Below are positions 1 to 8,406 of a stretch of DNA of 64,000 bases, piece after piece. Position numbers and translations under genes: made by a program. Each line of letters begins with the position of its first letter. Positions within the stretch are counted from its first letter, which is position 1. The stretch comes from Rhodococcus pyridinivorans (lineage in GTDB: Bacteria > Actinomycetota > Actinomycetes > Mycobacteriales > Mycobacteriaceae), in contig NZ_FNRX01000002.1 in NCBI RefSeq assembly GCF_900105195.1, positions 4,278,001 through 4,342,000 on the forward strand, given 5' to 3'. Under the pieces are notes generated by a model. The model had not been told where the DNA came from and did not search any database. It saw only the letters and a program-made list of their open reading frames with translations.

Positions 1-2307
1 AGCCGTAGCCTCAGCAGTGTCCCGGACGAGCTCGTTGTAATCCTGCATGGCGTCGCCGAGTGACGGCGGCACCCCCGCGAGGATGTCCAACGTTCGCTTG
101 AGCGCGCTCGACTTGTCATCAGCCGAAGCTGCTGAATCAGCCAGGGTCTTGAAGCTGTCAGCGAGCTCTCCAATGCCAGGGGTGAGATCCCGTGCAGCTC
201 CCTGCTGTCGCTGCAGCTCTTCACGCTGCCGCTCGAGAGACTCAATCGCCTCATCGGATGCGCCACCAACCGAACGCATCTTTTCGAGGAAGCTGCTCCA
301 CCCAAGATCCGAGCCGGACATCGCATCCGCGATATCGCGGTTCGACGCACCGACCTTTCGAAGCGCGTCAGCGGTCTCTTCAGCGACGCGGCCGGCTTCC
401 TGCAGGTCGTCGTTCGCGCCACCCCACCAGGCATCCCACCGCTCACCGAGCGACATGCCGTCTTCCCACTTCGGCATGACCCAGTTGGTGATGTCATTCA
501 TCAACCCTGGGGCTTCGGACGCGGTGCGCTCCAGTCCCTGGCGGTAGGTCTCCATCTGCTGGGTGAGCGCGTCGAAGACGTCCTCGTTGATGACTCCGCG
601 GCTCTCCTGCAGCGCCTTCCCGACGTCACGCTGAGCCTCAGCGAGCTTGTTCGCGGACTCGAGGTTCGCGTTCTGCGAATCCTCCATGTCGTCCATCGCG
701 CCGACGAACTGCGTCGCTGCAACGATAGCCAACCCGATGCCGAGGCCACCGGAGAACAGATTCCGGACGCCCGACGCCGCGGCCCGCAACCCGCCGAGAG
801 CCGGGGTCACACCGGCACGGATAGCACCGGCGAAACCACCTGCAGCAGTCGACGAGTTGATGAACGCGTTCTGCATGTTTCGGATGGTCGCCGAGTTGTT
901 CCCCAGCGCACGCATCGCAGCGCCCACACGACCGATCTGCGGAGACAGATTCCGGAAATCGCCGCGCATCGCAGCGAACGACGCCCGAACCCCAGCCGTC
1001 GATGTCGACGTCGCAGCCAGCGACGTCCGCAGCGGAGCGAACGCTGCCGCCGCGGCAGCGCCCAACGCCGGCAACGTCTTGAATGCGGCAAACGCAAGCA
1101 CCAGGGCAGTAACTGCTCCCTGGTTCTCGACCATCAACTCAGACAGCGTGGACAGCGCCGGAACCAGAACCGCATCAGCGACCTGCGCGGCAGCATCCAG
1201 CGTATTCAGCAACACCTGCCACGTCGACACACCCACTGCGGCCGACGCCTGCACGAGAGACTCGACGATCGCCTGAATCGCTGGAGCCAACTCACGCCCG
1301 GTATCGAGCAACTCTCCAAACGTGGCACTGACCTGGGTGATCGATCCCACCACGAGACCGGAGCCGGTGAACTCGCCCCACATCTCAGCGATAGTGCGAC
1401 CGAATTCCTGAGCCTTCGGAATACCGTCCGAGTCCAGCCAGCGATCGAACTTGTCGACAAACGGCGTGATCGCCGCGGTCGCACCGTCAATCGCTTCGGT
1501 GATGCTGCCGAATCCGCCGGCGGCCCGATTGAACACTGGCCCTGCCACCACAGCACCGAAGCGACCCAGGGCGGCGCCCGCGTTCTGCATGGCGCCGGTG
1601 ACAGTCTGTCCGGCTTCCTGTGCGGCGCCGCCGATGTTCTTCTGGATCGCTGCGAAGAACATCTCCGAGGAGATCTTGCCCTCGGAAGCCATGTCCTTGA
1701 CTTCACCGGCTGCGACACCGGCTTCTTCGGCGAGCCACTGGTAAATCGGGATACCGCGGTCCGACAGCTGGTTGAGGCTGTCGGTGTAGGCGACCTGGCC
1801 GGTCTGGACCTGGTTCAGCACACCCCCCATCTCCGACAAACCAACGCCGGCGATTGCCGCGGCATCAGCTGTCATCGACAGGTACTTCGTCAACTCTGCA
1901 CCGGGCTTGATGCCAGCGGCGACAGCGGAAGCGGCGATTGTGGCGGCGTCACCGAGTCCGTAGGCGGTGCCTCGAACGGAGTCGAGCGCCGAGTCCATGA
2001 TCTTCGCGGTGGACTGCGCTGAATGGCCGAGGCCGGACAGTTTGCCCTGTGCGTCGTCGATGGCGGTGAGGCGTCCGATGCCCTTGGTGATCGCGACACC
2101 GAGAGTGCCGGTGATCGCCGCGGCTGCGGTCCCCGCACCGATCTTCAGTGCCTTGCCGAGGGCGCCGGACATGCGACCACCGGCGTCGCGGCCCGCAGCC
2201 TCACCAACGCTGCCTGCGCCGGAGAACGCCTGTCGCAGCTGACCGGGGATGCGGTTGGTTTCCGCGACGATGGAGATGTAGCCGGTACCCAGTTCGGTGC
2301 CCGCCAT
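1..2307 (-). CDS. Phage tail tape measure protein (3' end cut by window edge)
   Basis: This is the length-determining scaffold of the phage tail. 769 codons are visible from an ATG at 2307, preceded by a GGAGG ribosome site, and the frame is still open at position 1. The N-terminus (MAGTELGTGYISIVAET) is followed by a long Ala/Gly-rich helical sequence with several hydrophobic stretches, for example around residues 380 to 400 and 500 to 515. Later parts are charged and coiled-coil-like. Size, composition and position downstream of the tail tube and chaperone genes identify it. A hairpin and a lipoprotein gene separate it from the chaperones, which is unusual because the tape measure normally follows them directly. 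Confidence 0.93.
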   Translation of the reverse strand, partial: MAGTELGTGYISIVAETNRIPGQLRQAFSGAGSVGEAAGRDAGGRMSGALGKALKIGAGTAAAAITGTLGVAITKGIGRLTAIDDAQGKLSGLGHSAQSTAKIMDSALDSVRGTAYGLGDAATIAASAVAAGIKPGAELTKYLSMTADAAAIAGVGLSEMGGVLNQVQTGQVAYTDSLNQLSDRGIPIYQWLAEEAGVAAGEVKDMASEGKISSEMFFAAIQKNIGGAAQEAGQTVTGAMQNAGAALGRFGAVVAGPVFNRAAGGFGSITEAIDGATAAITPFVDKFDRWLDSDGIPKAQEFGRTIAEMWGEFTGSGLVVGSITQVSATFGELLDTGRELAPAIQAIVESLVQASAAVGVSTWQVLLNTLDAAAQVADAVLVPALSTLSELMVENQGAVTALVLAFAAFKTLPALGAAAAAAFAPLRTSLAATSTSTAGVRASFAAMRGDFRNLSPQIGRVGAAMRALGNNSATIRNMQNAFINSSTAAGGFAGAIRAGVTPALGGLRAAASGVRNLFSGGLGIGLAIVAATQFVGAMDDMEDSQNANLESANKLAEAQRDVGKALQESRGVINEDVFDALTQQMETYRQGLERTASEAPGLMNDITNWVMPKWEDGMSLGERWDAWWGGANDDLQEAGRVAEETADALRKVGASNRDIADAMSGSDLGWSSFLEKMRSVGGASDEAIESLERQREELQRQQGAARDLTPGIGELADSFKTLADSAASADDKSSALKRTLDILAGVPPSLGDAMQDYNELVRDTAEATA

Positions 2308-2325
2308 TAGGCCTCCTTCGCGCAT

Positions 2326-2364
2326 GAGAAAACCCCAGTGGCGTATTCGCCTTCCGGGGTTCTC
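2326..2364 (-). terminator. Hairpin between lipoprotein and tape measure genes
   Basis: Arms GAGAAAACCCC and GGGGTTCTC pair around an inner GGCG/CGCC stem. It lies just after the lipoprotein stop and before the tape measure ribosome site. It could terminate or attenuate leftward transcription, or process the message. There is no strong U tract on the minus strand. Confidence 0.45.
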
Positions 2365-2404
2365 TTTGTGATTTTCTATTCAGTTATCTGGGTTTACCAC
2401 TACC

Positions 2405-2779
2405 TCAACGTTTCGCGACGTTGACGTAGCCCGTGTCCATGTCTCGGCCTTCGTACTTGTTGGCCTCACATTCAAAGTCACGGAATCCAACCATTGCGCC
2501 GAAGCCGTTCTTGGCGTTCACCTCGCCGAGCACCTTCCAGTACTCGCCTTGTACGTCTTCGTCGGTTGTGCCGTCCTCGTTCTCGAAATTGATCGTGGCC
2601 GCGTCGCCTGCATATTCCACGGTCACGTTCCTGAATTCGGTCGAGTTCGGATCCTTCATTTTGTCCGCGACCGCTTCGAGGCACATTGCTTGAGCCTGCG
2701 TTTCCCAGTCAGGTTCATCTTCCCCGCACGCTGTGAGGGCGACAACTGCGATCAGCAATGCCGGAATCATGCGTTTCAT
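2405..2779 (-). CDS. Small phage-encoded lipoprotein (moron candidate)
   Basis: 124 aa with a short basic N-terminus, a hydrophobic core and a lipobox LTAC ending at Cys18, so it should be exported and lipid-anchored. The mature part carries DPNSTEFRNV and a GEVNAKNGFGAMVGFRDF segment. That pattern recurs in small hypothetical phage and bacterial lipoproteins of unknown function. It is inserted between the tail assembly chaperones and the tape measure, starts 18 bases after the chaperone stop and is followed by its own hairpin. The gene looks more AT-rich than its neighbours. By analogy with phage superinfection-exclusion lipoproteins such as Ltp it may act at the cell surface in the lysogen, but this is inference. 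Confidence 0.8.
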   Translation of the reverse strand: MKRMIPALLIAVVALTACGEDEPDWETQAQAMCLEAVADKMKDPNSTEFRNVTVEYAGDAATINFENEDGTTDEDVQGEYWKVLGEVNAKNGFGAMVGFRDFECEANKYEGRDMDTGYVNVAKR

Positions 2780-2797
2780 GTCGGGATTGTTTCACAG

Positions 2798-3522
2798 TCA
2801 CCCGGCACGGGATTCGCGCAGTGCACGCCGTTTGGCGAGCTCGTCGCGGATCTCGGTCGCGGTCATCCTCGGCTTGGCCGGTTCCGCCGACACGGCTTCC
2901 TGATCGGTCGGCCACGGCCCCAGGATCGGGTCCGGTTTCTGCCCCTGGCCGCCGCCACGCTGCCAATTCCCACCCCGCAGCGCATCAACCTGCAACGCAG
3001 CCAGATCCACCTCGATGGTGCGCCACCACGTCTCCGGGAACTTCAACCGCGACACCGCCGAATCATGCCGGTGCCAGCGCAGCATCACATACAGATCCCA
3101 CCACGAGAGGGTGTCCCCCAAATCGTCGAGGGACAGCCCGCGCTCGAGGAGGTCGAACTGCAGCGCCCCGCAAAGCTCCCGATCGTCTAGGAGTCTTGCG
3201 AGGGCTCGGATTCCCCCAGGTTCACCCGGGACTGCTCCTCCCAGTACTTCGAGATCTCGGCGAGCTCACCGTTCGTGAGTTTGCTGAGCTCCTCGTAGTG
3301 TTCGGGGACGAGCATCTCGAGCAGCTTGAGGGTGCAGGCCCGGTCGGTGGCCTTCTTGGCCTTGACCTGCTTCTCGAACCATTCGTTGTACTCGGACTGT
3401 GTGTCCGGGGAGAAGTAATGCAGCTTGCGGACCTTGAAGGTCAGGATCGTGCCGTCCTCACGCGGGATCTCGAACTCGATCTGCTTCGACGCGTCGTGAG
3501 CGGGGGTGATACGGAATGCCAT
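2798..3522 (-). CDS. Tail assembly chaperone, long GT-type frameshift product
   Basis: The downstream frame (2798 to about 3217) has no convincing start of its own. It joins the upstream chaperone gene by a -1 shift at the G-run at 3211-3217. The joined product reads through into LARLLDDRELCGALQFDLLE and then GLSLDDLGDTLSWWDLYVML. That is the usual pattern of the C-terminal extension of siphophage tail chaperones (lambda G/GT type): a small-residue helical start, a DLL motif, then an LSWxDL motif. The extension is about 138 aa. The pair coats the tape measure during tail assembly and is absent from the virion. Confidence 0.85.
3187..3522 (-). CDS. Tail assembly chaperone, short G-type product
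   Basis: 111 aa from the ATG at 3522 (MAFRITPAHDA). An open frame extends 20 codons further upstream but has no start context. The protein is acidic and helical and ends YWEEQSRVNLGESEPSQDS just past the frameshift site. It is placed between the major tail protein and the tape measure, as in lambda-like tails. It supplies the N-terminal part shared with the longer frameshifted chaperone. Confidence 0.85.
   Translation of the reverse strand: MAFRITPAHDASKQIEFEIPREDGTILTFKVRKLHYFSPDTQSEYNEWFEKQVKAKKATDRACTLKLLEMLVPEHYEELSKLTNGELAEISKYWEEQSRVNLGESEPSQDS
3211..3217 (-). other. Programmed -1 ribosomal frameshift site
   Basis: On the minus strand the zero frame reads CTG GGG GAA, giving the heptamer G GGG GAA. 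Slipping back one base keeps GGG pairing in the P site and opens the reading frame of the chaperone extension. The zero frame ends at a TAG about 8 codons later. Position and outcome match the conserved tail-chaperone frameshift. The A-site re-pairing (GAA to GGA) is weaker than in an ideal XXXYYYZ site. Confidence 0.75.
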
Positions 3523-3561
3523 TGCACCAGGCCTTTTCGTTCGAACGTATGAGAGATATGC

Positions 3562-3602
3562 GCACCGGGCCTTTAGGCCCACCCGGGGGGGCGGCCCGGT
3601 GC
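3562..3602 (-). terminator. Strong hairpin after major tail protein gene
   Basis: Ten-base perfect arms (GCACCGGGCC / GGCCCGGTGC) enclose a GC-rich loop in the 114-base gap between the major tail protein stop and the chaperone start. It is likely a partial terminator or processing site that lowers expression beyond the abundant tail tube gene. Confidence 0.6.
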
Positions 3603-3636
3603 AAAGGGGGTAATCGCACCCCTCCGGGTGAGATCA

Positions 3637-4239
3637 TTACGGGCCCGCGGGAGCGAACCGTCCGTCGTCGCGGTACTCGACCACGTTGCCGCCGCGCAGC
3701 TCCACGGAGGTCGGCGCGTAGGTCTTCACCGTGATCGTGCGGGAAGTGACGTTGTTGTGGACGTCGACGATCTCCGCGACGTTCACCACCTGCCCGTTCT
3801 CGATGACATACCGCTTCGTCTTCGAACCCGAGATCGAGTCGATGACGAAGCTGGAGATCGGCAACGGATCCGCCGTGTGGTAGATGACCTTCTTGGTGCC
3901 GGCGGTCGTGGTCGCCGGGGTGACCTCGACGTTGGCATCACCGAACGCGGACCGCAGAACGGCCTCGTTGTCATCCTCGAGGAGGGTGATCGTGACCTGC
4001 TCGTCGTAGCTCGTCTGGACGTTGATGAAGGTCTTGCCGCCGTACATCTTGATGTCGGTGTTGTCGCGGGTCTGCGCAACAGTGACACCGTTCTCGCCGA
4101 CCGCACCGTGGTCCGCGAATGCGGGGTCCAGCGCCTCGAGCGAGTCGGTCGGAAGATCGGTGCCCTGCGGCGCTCGGAAGAACACACCGCCGTCGATCGG
4201 CGGGGTGCCGACGAACGCATTGTTGACGTTCACAGCCAT
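3637..4239 (-). CDS. Major tail (tube) protein
   Basis: 200 aa, predicted to form the stacked rings of the tail tube. It begins MAVNVNNAFVGTPPIDGGVF, is beta-rich with alternating polar and hydrophobic residues, and has no Cys. Its place between the tail terminator and the chaperone pair, its length and the isolated hairpin downstream are typical of siphophage tube proteins. A copy of the short motif GCACCGGGCCT occurs on each side of the gene (3562 and 4268). Confidence 0.85.
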   Translation of the reverse strand: MAVNVNNAFVGTPPIDGGVFFRAPQGTDLPTDSLEALDPAFADHGAVGENGVTVAQTRDNTDIKMYGGKTFINVQTSYDEQVTITLLEDDNEAVLRSAFGDANVEVTPATTTAGTKKVIYHTADPLPISSFVIDSISGSKTKRYVIENGQVVNVAEIVDVHNNVTSRTITVKTYAPTSVELRGGNVVEYRDDGRFAPAGP

Positions 4240-4295
4240 GATTGATTGCCCCTTTCAGGCATACGTTGCACCGGGCCTAGGGGGGTAGAGAACTG

Positions 4296-4682
4296 TCAGT
4301 CGATGAGGACGGTGATATCGCCGGTCAACTGGAAACGAGGATTCGACGTGTCCGGATCCGGAAAGTTCACCGGCCCGTTCGTGCGACGCCAGCCGGTGAT
4401 GAACCCGCCGGCGAAATACTGGGCGCGTGATTCCTTCATGACCCGTTCGACGAGCAGCGACAGCCGTTCCGCCGCGGCCTCGTTGGGGTCGTAGCATTCG
4501 AACAGGAACCCTGCGGTGTCGGTCGCGAACGTGCCGTCACCACCGATCCGGGAGATCCGAACATGTCGGCCTTCCCGGAACTTGGTGCCCACCGTCGCCG
4601 CATCACCATGCCGCTGCAGACCTGCCTTCAAGGCAGCCACGACGACGGGTTGTGCGGCGGGGATGGTGCCGTAGTTGTTCAC
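4296..4682 (-). CDS. Tail terminator / minor tail (gpU-like) protein
   Basis: 128 aa. I chose the GTG at 4682, which overlaps the stop of the preceding gene as GTGA. A longer open frame exists upstream but runs through the neighbouring gene. It begins VNNYGTIPAAQPVVVAALKA and ends with a beta-rich stretch RFQLTGDITVLID. Position just before the tail tube gene and the size fit the tail terminator (gpU/HK97 gp11 class) that caps the tail for joining to the head. The assignment rests mainly on order. Confidence 0.65.
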   Translation of the reverse strand: MNNYGTIPAAQPVVVAALKAGLQRHGDAATVGTKFREGRHVRISRIGGDGTFATDTAGFLFECYDPNEAAAERLSLLVERVMKESRAQYFAGGFITGWRRTNGPVNFPDPDTSNPRFQLTGDITVLID

Positions 4683-4936
4683 GAACGACCACCACCGAGA
4701 GCACGGACGAGGGTGTTCTGTGTGGCGTTTCGTCGCCGGGCTGCCCACGTGTCGGGGTAGACGATGGCACGCCACCGACCCTGGGGGCGTTTCGCACCCT
4801 GACGAGACGACCACGAGAACCCCGCACCGGCTGCGGTGGCGATGCGGGATGCGTGGCGTTCCACCTCGGCTTGCACACCGGTAAGGCGCCGGATCTCGTA
4901 GAGCGCACCAGGTCTCCACTGAAAACGACCTGCCAT
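4679..4936 (-). CDS. HK97 gp10-like head-tail joining protein
   Basis: 85 aa from the ATG at 4936 with a GGAGG site upstream. It is basic, with a first half of helical ALYEIRRLTGVQAEVERHA type and a second half GRWRAIVYPDTWAARRRN, a pattern common in short HK97 gp10-type proteins. Both ends are coupled: its start overlaps the previous stop by one base, and its stop is within the next gene's GTGA. It probably links the neck to the tail. Confidence 0.65.
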   Translation of the reverse strand: MAGRFQWRPGALYEIRRLTGVQAEVERHASRIATAAGAGFSWSSRQGAKRPQGRWRAIVYPDTWAARRRNATQNTLVRALGGGRS

Positions 4937-5109
4937 CACGCCTCCTCGTATTCGGCGTACGCCCACACATCGCGGTTGTAGGCCTTCACCACCACGTTCT
5001 GGCGGCGATCGGAGAACACCAGCAGGACACCTTCTTCGACCCCGAAGGCCGGTTCGTCAGGGAAGGTGTCCACACCTTCGGCGTGGGTAACACGAAGTTG
5101 CTTCGCCAT
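4936..5109 (-). CDS. Small head-tail connector-region protein
   Basis: 57 aa (MAKQLRVTHAEGVDTFPDE...). It is acidic and beta-rich, with EEGVLLVFSDRRQNVVVKAY in the middle. It overlaps both neighbours by single-base stop/start junctions inside the connector block. I do not recognise a family. Similar tiny ORFs are common between head closure and gp10-like genes. Confidence 0.7.
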   Translation of the reverse strand: MAKQLRVTHAEGVDTFPDEPAFGVEEGVLLVFSDRRQNVVVKAYNRDVWAYAEYEEA

Positions 5110-5447
5110 CAGCCCTCCACTCTGCGAAGGAGGATCGTCACCAAACCTGGTTGCCACCACGGATTGTTGTTCGGATCCTGCGGATATCCGATCACCTCGA
5201 ACCGCTGCCCATCGAGATGCAGACGATCCTTCGGCCCCGGGTTCAACGACCGCGGCGCGTACAGCTTCATATCCACGATCACCCGGTCATGGCCGGCCAA
5301 CTCGGGCTCCGCCGACACGGGGGGCTCCCACCCGAACACCATGTGTTCCTCGGGAGCACCCCAGTACTCGACTTCGTTACCGAGCTCGTCCTCACCACCG
5401 CCGTCGTATCGTTCCAGTTCGATCGGGAACCGTAGTGGGAAGCTCAT
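5109..5447 (-). CDS. Head closure (stopper) protein candidate
   Basis: 112 aa from the ATG at 5447, which overlaps the previous TGA as ATGA. It starts MSFPLRFPIELERYDGGGED, is beta-rich, and ends VTILLRRVEG. The order connector, this gene, gp10-like, tail terminator matches the SPP1 gp15/gp16 and HK97 arrangement, in which this slot holds the head-closure/stopper protein. There is no diagnostic motif, so the call is positional. Confidence 0.6.
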   Translation of the reverse strand: MSFPLRFPIELERYDGGGEDELGNEVEYWGAPEEHMVFGWEPPVSAEPELAGHDRVIVDMKLYAPRSLNPGPKDRLHLDGQRFEVIGYPQDPNNNPWWQPGLVTILLRRVEG

Positions 5448-5878
5448 GTCTCCCCCGGCGCCCAACCCTGCGGACCGTTGACCATCGCGCCGTAGAGAGG
5501 ATGCTGCAACGGCACCGGCGGTGTCGTATCGACCGTGAACGCCTTCCCGGAACGGGAGATGTTGCACAGCTTCTGCAGATCCACGATCTCCGAAGGCCAG
5601 AACATCGACTTGCGCGGGTTGCGGTTGTCGATGGTCTGCTGGAACGAACCAGCCGACACCTGAGTCACTGCCCCGCTACCCGAATCGTTCCACCGCAAAA
5701 TCGCAGCTCGCAGGATCGCCTTCGCCGCGGCCTCATGCACGAAATCCTCGGAGAGGATGCACGGAGCGATGACAGCCGCAGTAGCGATCGCATCCTCGAT
5801 CATCACCTGAGCCTTCTCCGTATCGATATCCGGAGCGAACGGTGCCAGGTCGTCGGGTGTCAAATGCACTGCGGCCAT
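5444..5878 (-). CDS. Head-tail connector (gp6/gp15-like adaptor)
   Basis: 144 aa. Opens MAAVHLTPDDLAPFAPDID followed by a helical bundle (AQVMIEDAIATAAVIAPCI) and a Trp-containing helix, ILRAAILRWNDSGSGAVTQ. That is the usual pattern of phage adaptors that bind below the portal. It is the second gene after the capsid gene, as expected. Confidence 0.75.
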   Translation of the reverse strand: MAAVHLTPDDLAPFAPDIDTEKAQVMIEDAIATAAVIAPCILSEDFVHEAAAKAILRAAILRWNDSGSGAVTQVSAGSFQQTIDNRNPRKSMFWPSEIVDLQKLCNISRSGKAFTVDTTPPVPLQHPLYGAMVNGPQGWAPGET

Positions 5879-5881
5879 CGA

Positions 5882-6037
5882 TCACTCCTCGTCGTCGTTG
5901 GACTTCTTCCGAGTGCTCGTCCGCCGCTTCGGGGCTTCTGGCTCGCCTCCCACGACCGACCATCCGAGCGCTTCGAGCGATCGGCGGCCGGCGCCGGGGA
6001 TCTCGAGTTCCTCACCCTGCGGAGAGATCATCTTCAT
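5882..6037 (-). CDS. Small acidic/basic protein after capsid gene
   Basis: 51 aa (MKMISPQGEELEIPGAGRR...), with a ribosome site GGAGGAG before the ATG. The N-terminal half resembles a small winged or SAP-like fold (SLEALGWSVVGG), and the tail is basic then acidic (RRTSTRKKSNDDEE). Similar short proteins often follow capsid genes in actinophages. Function unknown. Confidence 0.7.
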   Translation of the reverse strand: MKMISPQGEELEIPGAGRRSLEALGWSVVGGEPEAPKRRTSTRKKSNDDEE

Positions 6038-6052
6038 GACGTCTCCTCCCGA

Positions 6053-7009
6053 TTACGGGGTGACAGCGGCGGGGGTGAGAACGCCGACCGGGTAGCGCGA
6101 GGCCGCGGTGGGGTTCAGGCGGGTCAGCGGGTTCGCGACCTGGAAGCCGACGCGGAACACGACGCGCAGAGCCTTCGAGTCCTGCTGCATCAGGTTCAGC
6201 ACGACCTTGCCGTCGGCGTCCGAGATGACGCCCTCGGAGAACAGGTCGAACGTGACGTCCTGGCGGATACCGACGATCACCTTGTTCCAGTCCGCGGCGA
6301 TCAGAGTCGCAGCGTCCGAATCCCACGCACCGTTGGTGACCTCGTTCAGCGGGTACCCGTACAGGCCGCTGGGCTGGCCGACCGCGAGGGACTGGCCGGG
6401 AGTGTAGATGCTGGCGCCCTGCGCGCTGCGGAGGCCGACGAGCTTCCACTGCAGACCCGGACGGGAAGCGAAGCCGTTGACGGAGAATCCGTCGTCACCG
6501 ACCAGGCCGGCGAGAGCTGCGACGTCAGCACCGATGTCGGCGTTGGTGCCTTCCTCGATCACGTTGCCGGCAGCGATCGCCGCGGGGACGAGAGCAGTGG
6601 GCCACGAGGCGGGCTTGTCGACACCGAAGATCGATGCCTGGTCGACCTTCTTGCCGATGGCCTCGACGAGCAGCGGCCGCACCATGTCCCACAGCGGCAC
6701 ACCGGCGTCGGAGACGACAGCATCGGGGATCGGCACGATGACGGCGAGTTCCTCGGCCGTCATGACGATGTTGTCCCAGTCGCTCTTGGTGGTCTGCTTC
6801 AGACCGGTGTCGCCGTCGACCCAGTAGGCGTCGGGCAGCGATGCGAGAACGGGCTGCTTCGTCTTCTTCGACGACATGCGGACCGTGCGGGCACGCTGCA
6901 GGATCGCCGACTGCGACGGCGCTTCCTGCAGAACTTCGTTGATGACCTGGTCGGGGACCTGCACATCGGTGAGGTCGGCCCGGCCGAGGACGTTGGCGTA
7001 TCCGGCCAT
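6053..7009 (-). CDS. Major capsid protein (HK97 fold)
   Basis: 318 aa. The N-terminus MAGYANVLGRADLTDVQVPD leads into a helix and then VLASLPDAYWVDGDTGLKQT with a following MTAEELAVIVPIPDAV. This is the P-domain and E-loop organisation seen in phage major capsid proteins of the HK97 fold. It lies directly downstream of a scaffold-like gene, with an 11-base gap. No separate protease is seen, so the scaffold is probably released rather than cleaved. Confidence 0.93.
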   Translation of the reverse strand: MAGYANVLGRADLTDVQVPDQVINEVLQEAPSQSAILQRARTVRMSSKKTKQPVLASLPDAYWVDGDTGLKQTTKSDWDNIVMTAEELAVIVPIPDAVVSDAGVPLWDMVRPLLVEAIGKKVDQASIFGVDKPASWPTALVPAAIAAGNVIEEGTNADIGADVAALAGLVGDDGFSVNGFASRPGLQWKLVGLRSAQGASIYTPGQSLAVGQPSGLYGYPLNEVTNGAWDSDAATLIAADWNKVIVGIRQDVTFDLFSEGVISDADGKVVLNLMQQDSKALRVVFRVGFQVANPLTRLNPTAASRYPVGVLTPAAVTP

Positions 7010-7020
7010 TGTGGTTCCTC

Positions 7021-7491
7021 TCAGGGTTTCCGGGCGAGGCTGTCACGCAGCCAGTCGCCGCTGGGGGTGTTGTTGTCACCGCGACCCTGCGACGGGTCCG
7101 GCTTCGGGGATCGAGGCTTGGTTGCCTCGTTACGGAATTCGATGAGCGCTTCCGCTGCCGCTTCGATCTCTTCCTTCGTCGAACCGGTCAGCAGCGCGGC
7201 AGGAACACCCTTCTCGGCTGCGATGTCGGATCGCAGCTTGCCGAGCCGAAGTTCCTCGTTCTCCCGGGCGAGCGCTTCACGCTGCTCACGTTCACGCTCG
7301 AGTTCGGACTTATTGGCCTGCTCGATCTCGTCGAGCTTCGCAGCCCGCGACTTGAGGTCGTCGTAGTCCGCATACTTCGCCCGCTCACGCTGCAGCCTGG
7401 ATCCGAGACGCTTCTCGAAGTCCTCCTGCGAGGTGATCGGCTCGAACTCGTCCCCCTCGAGGGTCGGTGTCGGGTCCTGCTCTTCACTCAT
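7021..7491 (-). CDS. Capsid scaffolding protein
   Basis: 156 aa from the ATG at 7491. It is highly charged and coiled-coil: residues about 25 to 85 are rich in E/R/K/L (KLDEIEQANKSELERERE). They are followed by a region KGVPAALLTGSTKEEIEAAA and a disordered Pro/Asp/Gly tail. The SxEE start, coiled coil and position immediately before the major capsid gene identify a scaffold that guides procapsid assembly. Confidence 0.88.
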   Translation of the reverse strand: MSEEQDPTPTLEGDEFEPITSQEDFEKRLGSRLQRERAKYADYDDLKSRAAKLDEIEQANKSELEREREQREALARENEELRLGKLRSDIAAEKGVPAALLTGSTKEEIEAAAEALIEFRNEATKPRSPKPDPSQGRGDNNTPSGDWLRDSLARKP

Positions 7492-7578
7492 CGTTGGTTC
7501 CCTTTCCGTAAGCCCGTCGGCATGAACCACCCATTGACCGCTGGATGTGGGCGTAGCCCCGCGAGTGCGGGAAGTCTG

Positions 7579-8406
7579 TTAGCGGCGCACGTTCGTGTTG
7601 GCACGCATGTGAGCGAGGATGTCCTTCAAATCGCCTGCGCCGGCGCCGGGCTGCACAGCCCGGGACGCGTCGATGTAGTCCTGCTGCCACCGTTCGACGT
7701 AGGATGGCGGCTCGTACGACTTGCCTGGCCGCACCTCGACGGAGATGCAGCGGCACGAGTTGTGGTACTTGTCGCCGAGACTCTGGCCGTCTGGTCGACG
7801 ATTGCGGCGGCCGCCGGCGATGAACCTGCGTCGGCTGTCCCGGGTCTCTCCGCGAGCTCGAGCGCGACGGTCGGACGCGGACATCTCCTTGCCGCGGCCA
7901 ACCACCGTGGTCGCAGCCGCCTCGGACGCGTACACAGCGCCACGACTCGCCATGACACGGCAGAACGCGCACGCATTGGCAGACGCATACCGCGCCCATC
8001 GTGCACCGGCCTCGATCTCCACGTTGGTGGCGATCGTGTCCCGGGCACCGTTCCACACCGCACGTTGCACCGCGCCGGTGAGGTGGGTCAACGCGATCTC
8101 CCCGGTCGCGGTCAGCGCGAATCGCGCGTTCGCCGCGTACTGCTCCACCGGAGCAGCCGGGGCCGGTGTCGCCTGATAGGACAACTCCGGTCCGGACGCG
8201 TCGTACCACTCGGTCGCCAGGTCCGCAGCGATCGTCGCGTACTGCGAAGCGATCTCCGGATACGCCTGGACGATCAGCTCACGGAACGCCTGCGAATCGA
8301 GGTCGGCGCCGGACGAGGCCCGCCACAGCCGCACCACGTCAGCCGTAGCCAAGGTGTGCAGCTGCTCGAGGATCTTCTGTCGTTCATTCGGTGTCAGCAT
8401 CGACAC
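7579..8406 (-). CDS. MuF-like minor head protein
   Basis: 275 aa. The N-terminal two thirds are helical. The C-terminal part has CAFCRVMASRGAVY, later HNSCRCISVEV, the Cys/His constellation of Mu gpF-type minor head proteins that sit with the portal and may enter the cell with DNA. The start overlaps the portal gene by 23 bases. Some family members carry C-terminal toxins; none is visible here. Confidence 0.8.
   Translation of the reverse strand: MSMLTPNERQKILEQLHTLATADVVRLWRASSGADLDSQAFRELIVQAYPEIASQYATIAADLATEWYDASGPELSYQATPAPAAPVEQYAANARFALTATGEIALTHLTGAVQRAVWNGARDTIATNVEIEAGARWARYASANACAFCRVMASRGAVYASEAAATTVVGRGKEMSASDRRARARGETRDSRRRFIAGGRRNRRPDGQSLGDKYHNSCRCISVEVRPGKSYEPPSYVERWQQDYIDASRAVQPGAGAGDLKDILAHMRANTNVRR

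Noticed and set aside
5066..7366. Rightward open frame (766 codons) across the connector and capsid genes
   Set aside because: Antisense to several phage structural genes with clear order and overlaps; composition is shadow-like.
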